Assembly: GCA_937892025.1 (NCBI GenBank)
Contig: CALAVA010000124.1
Coordinates: 1 to 6,359 of the forward strand
DNA from: an uncultured Bacteroidales bacterium
GTDB taxonomy: Bacteria; Bacteroidota; Bacteroidia; Bacteroidales; WCHB1-69
DNA: 6,359 bases
Direction: 5' to 3'
The position numbers and the translations under genes were made by a program. The notes under the pieces were generated by a model. That model made no database searches, was not told the DNA's origin, and was given only the letters and a program-made list of their open reading frames with translations. Positions 1 through 6,359 of the stretch are shown in pieces; position 1 is the stretch's first letter; every line of letters begins with the position of its first letter.

Positions 1-2436
1 ATCAAGATTATCCGCCACATCGGCATCGTGGGCGAGTGCAACGTGCAGTATGCCCTCGACCCGCAGTCGGAGGACTATCGCGTCATCGAGGTGAACGCCC
101 GTCTGTCGCGTTCTTCGGCATTGGCCTCCAAGGCAACAGGTTATCCACTCGCCTTTGTCGCCGCTAAAATTGCACTGGGATATACTTTAGACCAAATTGG
201 AGAAATGGGAACGACAAATTCTGCATACGTGGCACCTTCTTTGGATTACCTTATTTGCAAAATTCCTCGTTGGGATTTGACTAAATTTGCCGGTGTTAGC
301 CGACAAATCGGTTCTAGTATGAAATCTGTCGGTGAAATTATGTCTATCGGTAGAACTTTTGAAGAACTTATCCAAAAAGGATTGCGTATGATAGGTCAAG
401 GCATGCACGGATTTGTAGGCAATGACCATACCAAATTTGACAATCTTGATGAAGAACTATCCAACCCTACCGACCTGCGAATTTTTGCAATCGCTCAGGC
501 TTTGGAAGAAGGATATACTGTTAATCGTATTTATGAACTGACAAAAATAGACCCTTGGTTTATTGACAGACTAAAAAATATTGTTGATTATAAACATAAA
601 TTAGAACAATACAACGCCATTGAAGACGTGCCGACAGAGGTGATTCGTCAAGCAAAAATATATGGATTTTCAGATTTTCAAATCGCACGTTTTGTTCTAA
701 AAGCACCTGCTACCAACATGGAAGCAGCCAACCTTGCCGTTCGGGCTTATAGAAAAAAAGTAGGAATATTGCCAGCGGTAAAACGTATCCCCACTGTGGC
801 AAGCGAACATCCAGATTTGACAAACTATCTCTATATGACCTACGCTGTTGAAGGATATGATGTCAATTATTATGCTAATGAAAAATCAGTCGTTGTGCTT
901 GGCTCTGGAGCCTACCGAATTGGGTCTTCTGTAGAATTTGACTGGTGTTCTGTTAATGCAATTACCACAGCCAGAAAATTAGGGTACAAAAGCATTATGA
1001 TAAACTACAACCCCGAAACTGTTTCTACTGACTATGATATGTGCGACAGACTTTATTTTGACGAACTTTCTTTTGAACGGGTGTTGGATATTATCGATTT
1101 GGAAATGCCCAAGGGAGTCATTGTTAGTGTCGGTGGACAAATTCCGAATAATTTAGCCATGAAACTCTATCGGCAGAGTGTACCTATTTTGGGAACAAGC
1201 CCAATCTCTATTGACAGAGCCGAAAATCGTGGCAAATTTTCTGCCATGTTGGACAAATTGGGCATAGACCAACCACAATGGAGTACACTTACCAATATGG
1301 AAGATGTGAAAGGATTTGTAGAAAAAGTGGGATTTCCTGTGTTGGTACGCCCATCTTACGTACTTTCTGGAGCGGCCATGAACGTTTGTTATGACTATGA
1401 AGAATTGGAACGATTTCTACAAAAAGCAAGTGAAGTTAGCAAAGAATATCCTGTCGTGATTTCTCAATTTATGCAAGAGACCAACGAAATAGAATTTGAT
1501 GCTGTTGCACAAAATGGAGAAGTTGTAGAATATGCAATCTCTGAACACATAGAGTTTGCAGGTGTCCATTCCGGAGATGCAACTATGGTATTCCCTGCAC
1601 AACAAATCAGTTTTGCTACCGTTAGACAAATAAAAAAGATGAGCCGTGCTATTGCCAAAGAGTTGAATATTTCAGGACCTTTTAATATTCAATATTTGGC
1701 AAAAGGACATAATATAAAAGTTATAGAATGCAATCTTCGAGCCTCGCGTTCTTTTCCATTTGTCAGCAAAGTATTAAAACGAAACTTTATTGAAACAGCA
1801 ACCCGTATAATGCTTGATGCTCCATATTCCAAACCTGACAAGAACGAATTTGACATAGATCATATCGGAGTAAAAGCCAGCCAATTCTCATTTGCTCGAC
1901 TACAAAATGCCGACCCCGTATTGGGTGTGGACATGAGTTCTACTGGTGAAGTAGGGTGCATCGGAGATTCTTATGAAGAAGCGTTGCTCACGGCAATGAT
2001 TGCCACAGGATACAATATTCCATCAAAAGAAAAAGCAATTATGATTTCTTCTGGAGATACCAAAGAAAAGGTTGCCCTACTTGATGCGATACATGCACTC
2101 ATTGACAATGGGTATAAAATTTGTGCAAGTGAAGGCACAGCCAAATTCCTTAAAGCAAACAACGTTCCTGTTGCTGAAGTGGCATGGCCAGATGAAGAAC
2201 ACAGCGATAAGCCCAATATCATGAAAATGATTGCTGAACATAAGTTCGACCTTGTGATAAATATCCCTAAAAATCATACAAAACGCGAACTTACCAATGG
2301 ATATCGTATTCGTAGAGCGGCTATTGACCATAATATTTCGCTCATCACCAATGCTAACTTGGCCAATGCTTTTATTATGGCATTTTGCAATTTGGCAGTA
2401 AACGATATTGATATTAAAAGTTGGAATGAATATTAA
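1..2436 (+). CDS. carB: Carbamoyl-phosphate synthase large subunit, 5'-truncated by the window edge
   Basis: Catalyses carbamoyl phosphate formation from bicarbonate, ammonia (from glutamine via the CarA subunit) and two ATP, in the cytoplasm, feeding pyrimidine and arginine synthesis. The frame is open from base 1, and the GTG at 28 is an internal valine, not a start. The 811 visible residues compare with about 1,073 in E. coli, so roughly 270 N-terminal residues are missing. In window residue numbers: the end of the first ATP-grasp domain carries VIEVNARLSRSS (28-39, with metal-ligand E30 and N32); the oligomerisation region is about 140-285; the second synthetase half has GSGAYRIGSS (301-310), NPETVSTDYD (337-346), EHIEFAGVHSGD (515-526) and ECNLRASRS (576-584); the MGS-like allosteric domain is about 676-811. 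Motifs such as SSVEFDW and VIECNLRASRSFPFVSK resemble animal CPS1/CPSIII more than E. coli CarB. The first 120 bases differ sharply in composition from the rest. A terminator follows at once, so carB is last in its transcript. Confidence 0.97.
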   Translation: MKIIRHIGIVGECNVQYALDPQSEDYRVIEVNARLSRSSALASKATGYPLAFVAAKIALGYTLDQIGEMGTTNSAYVAPSLDYLICKIPRWDLTKFAGVSRQIGSSMKSVGEIMSIGRTFEELIQKGLRMIGQGMHGFVGNDHTKFDNLDEELSNPTDLRIFAIAQALEEGYTVNRIYELTKIDPWFIDRLKNIVDYKHKLEQYNAIEDVPTEVIRQAKIYGFSDFQIARFVLKAPATNMEAANLAVRAYRKKVGILPAVKRIPTVASEHPDLTNYLYMTYAVEGYDVNYYANEKSVVVLGSGAYRIGSSVEFDWCSVNAITTARKLGYKSIMINYNPETVSTDYDMCDRLYFDELSFERVLDIIDLEMPKGVIVSVGGQIPNNLAMKLYRQSVPILGTSPISIDRAENRGKFSAMLDKLGIDQPQWSTLTNMEDVKGFVEKVGFPVLVRPSYVLSGAAMNVCYDYEELERFLQKASEVSKEYPVVISQFMQETNEIEFDAVAQNGEVVEYAISEHIEFAGVHSGDATMVFPAQQISFATVRQIKKMSRAIAKELNISGPFNIQYLAKGHNIKVIECNLRASRSFPFVSKVLKRNFIETATRIMLDAPYSKPDKNEFDIDHIGVKASQFSFARLQNADPVLGVDMSSTGEVGCIGDSYEEALLTAMIATGYNIPSKEKAIMISSGDTKEKVALLDAIHALIDNGYKICASEGTAKFLKANNVPVAEVAWPDEEHSDKPNIMKMIAEHKFDLVINIPKNHTKRELTNGYRIRRAAIDHNISLITNANLANAFIMAFCNLAVNDIDIKSWNEY

Positions 2437-2442
2437 TTGCAC

Positions 2443-2475
2443 AAAAAAAGGGCTTTTTTAAAAGCCCTTTTTTTT
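2443..2475. terminator. Bidirectional intrinsic terminator between carB and the SulP gene
   Basis: The arms 2443-2457 and 2460-2474 are perfect reverse complements with a GGGC/GCCC core flanked by A and T runs. The real loop is probably about 4 nt around 2457-2460. A T tract follows the stem on the plus strand (2468-2475), and the A run at 2443-2449 gives the matching T tract on the minus strand. It begins 7 bases after the carB stop and lies about 57 bases beyond the stop of the convergent transporter gene, so it can end both transcripts. Confidence 0.88.
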
Positions 2476-2508
2476 ATTGCTGTCCGATAAAATATTCCTA
2501 TCTGCACA

Positions 2509-2520
2509 GTTTGTACAAAC
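2509..2520. repeat. 12-bp perfect palindrome in the convergent spacer
   Basis: GTTTGTACAAAC is its own reverse complement. It lies just downstream of both convergent genes and directly abuts the inverted repeat at 2521-2542. Its position after two stop codons does not suit an operator for either gene. No function can be assigned from sequence. Confidence 0.5.
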
Positions 2521-2542
2521 GACAAATAATCTTATATTTGTC
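2521..2542. repeat. 8-bp inverted repeat spanning the SulP stop codon
   Basis: The arms GACAAATA (2521-2528) and TATTTGTC (2535-2542) pair perfectly around a 6-nt loop. The transporter's stop codon (2532-2534 on the minus strand) sits in the loop. The stem is AT-rich and has no following T tract, so it is at most a weak 3'-end structure for the transporter mRNA. The stronger terminator is about 50 bases further on. Confidence 0.4.
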
Positions 2543-4241
2543 CTTCTTTTTGCATCATTTTCAATCTTTCCGTACACTCTTCAAAAGTCTTGAAAGTATG
2601 TTCTTCTGGCAACGTTTCAGGAATCAGTTTCATAGAAGTGAGCATATACAAAGGTTGAGGTTGTATAATGGTCATAAAAACAATAATTCCCCTTTGTTGC
2701 AAGTCTTTAATGGCAGTTTCCATAGCATATAAGCCAGATTGGTCCATAAAATTCACCAAACGCATTCTGATAATTACAATTTTGACATCTTGTGGCACAT
2801 CGTGCATAACCTCTTGAAATCTGGTTATAGAACCAAAAAAGATAGGTCCATTCAATCGCTGAATATAAATTTTGTGTTTTATGTTTTCTGGAATTCCATT
2901 TTCATCATGCCAAGGACTTTCCTTATCAAAATTGGTCATCTCTGCAGAAGAATAACTTCCTTCAACCAAATCGCCAGCACGTTTCATAAACAATACACAA
3001 GCAATAACCATTCCGATACCAACCGCTGTCAATAAATCTACAAAAACTGTAACTAAAAACACAACTATCAACACCACGGCATCAGCTTTCGGTATCTTGA
3101 ACAAATCTCTAAAACCTTTAAAATCTATGATTCCAATACCAACAGTTATCAATATACCTGCCAAAACGGACAAAGGTACATATTTCACTAAAGACCCTAA
3201 TCCTAACAAAACCGCCAATAAAAACAAGGCATGTACCATACCACTCAATTGAGTTCGTCCACCCGATTTTACATTGACAACAGTTCTCATCGTTGCTCCT
3301 GCTCCCGGAAGACCGCAAAACAAACTCGCTATGCCATTGCCTATGCCCTGACCTATTAGTTCCTTGTTAGAATTGTGTTTAGTTTTGGTTATATTGTCCG
3401 CAACAACAGATGTTAAAAGTGTATCTATAGAGCCCAAACCAGCCAAAGTCAATCCGGGAATGACAGAAGACTTTAATATGGTTAGCCAATCCAAGCCCTG
3501 CAAGTTTATATCATCTTTTAAGAAAAAAGGTAGCGGAAAACCTGAAGGAATTTCCCCAATAGTCAAATGGTCTTCTATTTTGCATAAAAGAGCAACAACT
3601 GTCATAACAACCAAAGCCACCAATGTTGAAGGTATCTTCTTTGTTATTTTTGGGAAAAAATAAATTATCAATATCGTGCCTAAGCCCAAAAGAAAAGCCT
3701 TAACAGAAACCCCGCTCATAATTGCTGAAGGTAAATTTACCAAAAGAGAAATCATACTACCACTGCCTTTCAATCCCAACAATGGATATAATTGTTGTAA
3801 AACAATGATGATACCTATACCACTCATAAAACCCGACAAAACAGGATAAGGTATATATCGAATATATTTTCCTATTTTGATAATGCCAAAAAATATCTGA
3901 AACAAACCGCAGAACAATCCTGCCATAGTCATAGAAACAAGCACGGTTGATATATCCGCTGAAGAAGCCCAAACTGCACTTGTCAAGGTTGCAGCGACAA
4001 CTGTCATTGGACCTGTTGGTCCAGAAATTTGGGAATGAGTACCCCCAAATAAAGAAGCAAAAAATCCTAACATAGTCGCCCCTACCAAACCAGCCAAGGC
4101 CCCTATAGCACCCGCTTTGGGGTCTGCTATGCCAGAGAAAGCCTGAATGCCAAATGCTAATGCCAACGGCAAAGCAACTATACCTGCCGTTATTCCTCCA
4201 AATATATCCCCTCGAAATGTACTTTTATCAAATATTTTCAT
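2532..4241 (-). CDS. SulP/SLC26 family anion transporter with STAS domain, BicA-like (putative bicarbonate transporter)
   Basis: A 569-residue inner-membrane anion transporter. The hydrophobic transport domain covers about residues 13-425, starting with RGDIFGGITAG, and has the SulP hallmark SGPTGPMTVV (73-82). The segments LGSIDTLLTSVVAD (269-282), ELIGQGIGN (294-302) and GLPGAGATMRTVVN (310-323) follow. A cytoplasmic STAS domain spans about 456-558 with MDQSGL at 499-504. As I recall the Synechococcus BicA structure, its Na+/bicarbonate site uses T69, D258 and T262; the matching residues here are T76, D273 and T277. The segment HNSNKELIGQG is also BicA-like. Sodium-dependent bicarbonate uptake is therefore the best guess, but SulP proteins also carry sulfate or dicarboxylates, and substrate cannot be proven from sequence. 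The start at 4241 was chosen because the family begins near MxxFxxxxFRGD. The upstream in-frame ATG (4337) would add a non-homologous 32-residue leader and lie upstream of the likely promoter. There is no Shine-Dalgarno sequence; the leader is A-rich. Convergent with carB and divergent from hutU. Confidence 0.93.
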   Translation of the reverse strand: MKIFDKSTFRGDIFGGITAGIVALPLALAFGIQAFSGIADPKAGAIGALAGLVGATMLGFFASLFGGTHSQISGPTGPMTVVAATLTSAVWASSADISTVLVSMTMAGLFCGLFQIFFGIIKIGKYIRYIPYPVLSGFMSGIGIIIVLQQLYPLLGLKGSGSMISLLVNLPSAIMSGVSVKAFLLGLGTILIIYFFPKITKKIPSTLVALVVMTVVALLCKIEDHLTIGEIPSGFPLPFFLKDDINLQGLDWLTILKSSVIPGLTLAGLGSIDTLLTSVVADNITKTKHNSNKELIGQGIGNGIASLFCGLPGAGATMRTVVNVKSGGRTQLSGMVHALFLLAVLLGLGSLVKYVPLSVLAGILITVGIGIIDFKGFRDLFKIPKADAVVLIVVFLVTVFVDLLTAVGIGMVIACVLFMKRAGDLVEGSYSSAEMTNFDKESPWHDENGIPENIKHKIYIQRLNGPIFFGSITRFQEVMHDVPQDVKIVIIRMRLVNFMDQSGLYAMETAIKDLQQRGIIVFMTIIQPQPLYMLTSMKLIPETLPEEHTFKTFEECTERLKMMQKEGQI

Positions 4242-4300
4242 CGCTTTATATAATTCTATTCTTCTTTTGGATTTTTCTTTTTTTTCCGAAAAATTGCGTG

Positions 4301-4308
4301 CAAAAGTA
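4301..4308 (-). promoter_or_regulatory. Bacteroidota-type -7 element, probable promoter of the SulP gene
   Basis: On the minus strand this reads TACTTTTG, matching the TAnnTTTG -7 consensus known for Bacteroides. Transcription would start near 4295, giving a leader of roughly 50 bases before the ATG at 4241. No TTG is well placed as a -33 element: the nearest lie 12 and 26 bases upstream, against an expected spacing of about 19-20. The assignment rests on the -7 match and location alone. Confidence 0.42.
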
Positions 4309-4350
4309 CAAAAAAATATACAATAATATATATTCAATTATAAAAAATCG

Positions 4351-4358
4351 TACATTTG
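4351..4358 (+). promoter_or_regulatory. Bacteroidota-type -7 element, probable promoter of hutU
   Basis: TACATTTG matches the TAnnTTTG -7 consensus. The predicted start point, near 4364, leaves a leader of only about 25 bases before the hutU ATG at 4389. No clear TTG -33 element is seen at the expected spacing, where the DNA is almost pure A/T. It lies back to back with the minus-strand element at 4301-4308, so the 42-base AT-rich stretch between them would hold both upstream promoter regions. Confidence 0.42.
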
Positions 4359-4388
4359 CATATAAAACCAATAAAACCATTATTTAAT

Positions 4389-6359
4389 ATGAACAATTTT
4401 CAACAAGAACTAATACAAGGCATTCCTGATAACTTGCCACCCAAACCTATTTATGACAATAAGATAAATCATGCTCCCAAACGAAAAGATATTCTTACAA
4501 AAAAAGAGAAAAGGCTTGCATTATGCAATGCTTTACGATACTTTCCACAAAAGCATCATGCTATTTTAGCTAAAGAATTTGCAGAAGAATTGGAAAAATA
4601 TGGAAGAATTTACATGTATCGTTTTCGCCCTAACTATGCCATGTATGCTCGCCCAATAGATGAATACCCTGCCCGATGTCGTCAAGCCGCCGCTATAATG
4701 TTGATGATACAAAACAACCTTGACCCTGCTGTGGCACAACACCCACACGAGCTAATAACCTATGGGGGCAATGGAGCCGTTTTCCAAAATTGGGCTCAAT
4801 ACCGACTGACCATGAAATACCTTTCAGAAATAACAGAAGAACAAACATTGGTGATGTATTCTGGACACCCTATGGGTTTGTTCCCCTCCCATAAAGACGC
4901 TCCTCGGGTTGTCGTTACGAATGGAATGATGGTGCCTAACTATAGTAAACCTGACGATTGGGAAAGATTCAACGCTTTAGGTGTTACCCAATATGGACAA
5001 ATGACAGCAGGCTCCTATATGTACATAGGACCACAGGGTATTGTTCATGGCACAACCATCACTGTATTGAATGCTGCTCGTAAACTTGGAGGCACAACGG
5101 CAGGCAAATTGTTCATTACTGCTGGATTGGGTGGCATGAGCGGTGCACAACCAAAGGCAGGAAATATTGCAGGCGTTGTTTCTATAACAGCAGAAATAAA
5201 TCCTGCAGCCACTCAAAAAAGATATGAACAAGGATGGGTAGATGAGATTTGTGATGATTTGGACACTCTCTTTGCCAAAGTGCAAATATGTCGCCAAGAA
5301 AAACAAGCCCATTCTTTTGCTTATCAAGGAAATGTTGTTGATTTATGGGAATATTGTGCCAAATACAATATACAAGTTGATTTGGGTTCAGACCAAACCT
5401 CTTTGCATAATCCGTGGGCTGGTGGATACTATCCTGTCAGTATATCGTTTGAAGAAGCCAAAGAAATGATGGCCAATCAACCCAAACTTTTCAAAGAAAA
5501 AGTACAAGAAAGCCTACGCAGACAAATATTGGCTATCAATAAATTGTCAGCCAATGGCATGTACTTCTTTGATTATGGAAATGCTTTTTTGCTTGAAAGT
5601 AGCCGTGCTGGAGCTGATGTCTTAAATGCTGATGGAAACTTTAAATATCCTTCTTATGTACAAGATATAATGGGACCGATGTGTTTTGATTATGGATTTG
5701 GACCATTCCGTTGGGTATGTACTTCTGGAAAATCTACAGATTTAGACACGTCTGACAATATCGCTATAGATGTCTTAACAAACATAGCAAAGACAGCCCC
5801 CGAAGAAATTCAGCAACAAATGAAAGACAATATTCAGTGGATAAAAGGAGCCAAAGAAAATCACCTTGTTGTAGGCTCTCAAGCCCGTATTTTATATGCC
5901 GATTGTGAAGGAAGAACAAAAATTGCTGCGGCATTCAACAAAGCCATTAGAGAAGGAAAAATTTCGGCTCCTATAGTTTTAGGTCGAGACCATCATGATG
6001 TTTCCGGAACAGATTCTCCATTTAGAGAAACTAGTAACATTTATGATGGTTCTAATCGTTGTGCAGATATGGCTATACAAAATGTCATTGGGGACGCGTT
6101 TAGGGGAGCCACTTGGGTGAGCATACATAATGGTGGTGGCGTCGGCTGGGGAGAAGTCATAAATGGAGGATTTGGTATGCTCTTGGACGGCTCCTATGAC
6201 TGCGATAAACGATTAAACTCAATGTTATTTTGGGATGTCAATAACGGAATCGCCCGTAGAAGTTGGGCAAGAAACAAAGGTGCCATTTTTTCTATAAAAA
6301 AAGCCATGCAAACAAACCCTAACCTAAAAGTAACTTTGCCAAATTGTGTCGATGAAAGC
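4389..6359 (+). CDS. hutU: Urocanate hydratase (urocanase), long form, 3'-truncated by the window edge
   Basis: NAD+-dependent cytoplasmic enzyme converting urocanate to imidazolonepropionate, the second step of histidine degradation. The frame stays open for 657 codons to the last base. The end (LPNCVDES) corresponds to a point about 10-20 residues before the usual C-terminus of the roughly 670-residue long form; the classical Pseudomonas/Bacillus form has about 555. Landmarks: YGGNGAVFQNWAQ (from 125), glycine-rich NAD-binding GLGGMSGAQP (246-255), GPFRW (438-442), GRDHHDVSGTDSPFRET (532-548) and HNGGGVGWGEV (580-590). These match the animal UROC1-type enzyme more closely than the short bacterial one. 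The ATG at 4389 is the first in frame after a stop at 4341; no Shine-Dalgarno is present, which is normal in Bacteroidota. Divergent from the SulP gene. In related bacteria hutU often precedes ftcD, hutI and hutH, so a hut cluster may continue to the right, but none of it is visible here. Confidence 0.96.
   Translation, partial: MNNFQQELIQGIPDNLPPKPIYDNKINHAPKRKDILTKKEKRLALCNALRYFPQKHHAILAKEFAEELEKYGRIYMYRFRPNYAMYARPIDEYPARCRQAAAIMLMIQNNLDPAVAQHPHELITYGGNGAVFQNWAQYRLTMKYLSEITEEQTLVMYSGHPMGLFPSHKDAPRVVVTNGMMVPNYSKPDDWERFNALGVTQYGQMTAGSYMYIGPQGIVHGTTITVLNAARKLGGTTAGKLFITAGLGGMSGAQPKAGNIAGVVSITAEINPAATQKRYEQGWVDEICDDLDTLFAKVQICRQEKQAHSFAYQGNVVDLWEYCAKYNIQVDLGSDQTSLHNPWAGGYYPVSISFEEAKEMMANQPKLFKEKVQESLRRQILAINKLSANGMYFFDYGNAFLLESSRAGADVLNADGNFKYPSYVQDIMGPMCFDYGFGPFRWVCTSGKSTDLDTSDNIAIDVLTNIAKTAPEEIQQQMKDNIQWIKGAKENHLVVGSQARILYADCEGRTKIAAAFNKAIREGKISAPIVLGRDHHDVSGTDSPFRETSNIYDGSNRCADMAIQNVIGDAFRGATWVSIHNGGGVGWGEVINGGFGMLLDGSYDCDKRLNSMLFWDVNNGIARRSWARNKGAIFSIKKAMQTNPNLKVTLPNCVDES

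Noticed and set aside
28..30. GTG as the start of carB
   Set aside because: The frame is open and homologous upstream to base 1, and the family has about 270 more residues before this point. The codon encodes the valine of GIVGECN.
2077..2442. A 121-codon minus-strand open frame overlapping the end of carB
   Set aside because: It is antisense to the conserved allosteric domain of carB, starts nowhere meaningful and has no domain features.
3364..3663. A 99-codon plus-strand open frame
   Set aside because: It lies wholly antisense to the well-supported SulP gene and its translation shows no recognisable family. It is a shadow of the coding strand.
4242..4337. An N-terminal extension of the SulP protein from the in-frame ATG at 4337
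   Set aside because: The extra 32 residues lack family resemblance, are encoded by very AT-rich DNA and would place the likely -7 element inside the coding region. The ATG at 4241 fits the usual SulP N-terminus.
4977..5327. A 116-codon minus-strand open frame inside hutU
   Set aside because: It is antisense to the NAD-binding region of hutU. Its cysteine- and serine-rich translation is typical of a reverse-strand shadow.
1..6359. A novel defence, mobile or biosynthetic system
   Set aside because: All substantial coding capacity is explained by three known families. There are no transposase, integrase, CRISPR, toxin-antitoxin or RNA-gene signals on either strand, and no gene-free stretch exceeds about 150 bases.

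Overview
The window looks like ordinary chromosomal DNA from an AT-rich member of the Bacteroidota. Three things suggest this. There are TAnnTTTG-type -7 promoter motifs, and no Shine-Dalgarno sequence precedes the two visible start codons. The flanking enzymes are also the long, eukaryote-resembling versions that I associate with Bacteroidales. The genus cannot be named from the sequence alone.

Layout: (1) Positions 1-2436, plus strand, hold the 3' three quarters of carB, the large subunit of carbamoyl-phosphate synthase; its start lies before the window. (2) Positions 2437-2531 are a short convergent spacer with a strong bidirectional hairpin terminator, a 12-bp perfect palindrome and an 8-bp inverted repeat that runs into the next gene's stop codon. 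(3) Positions 2532-4241, minus strand, encode a complete SulP/SLC26 anion transporter with a C-terminal STAS domain. It most resembles the cyanobacterial bicarbonate transporter BicA. (4) Positions 4242-4388 are an AT-rich divergent promoter region with one -7-like motif for each direction. (5) Positions 4389-6359, plus strand, hold urocanate hydratase (hutU, long form), nearly complete but cut by the right edge of the window.

The genes do not form one operon: carB and the transporter converge, and the transporter and hutU diverge. CarB makes carbamoyl phosphate from bicarbonate, glutamine-derived ammonia and ATP for pyrimidine and arginine synthesis. The transporter may supply bicarbonate or another anion. 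HutU carries out the second step of histidine breakdown and may head a hut cluster to the right. No mobile element, CRISPR array, RNA gene or unknown gene system was found. The most notable signal is an abrupt base-composition change inside carB at about 120-180, which may mark an assembly chimera or a recombination point. The second is an allosteric domain in CarB that resembles animal CPS1.
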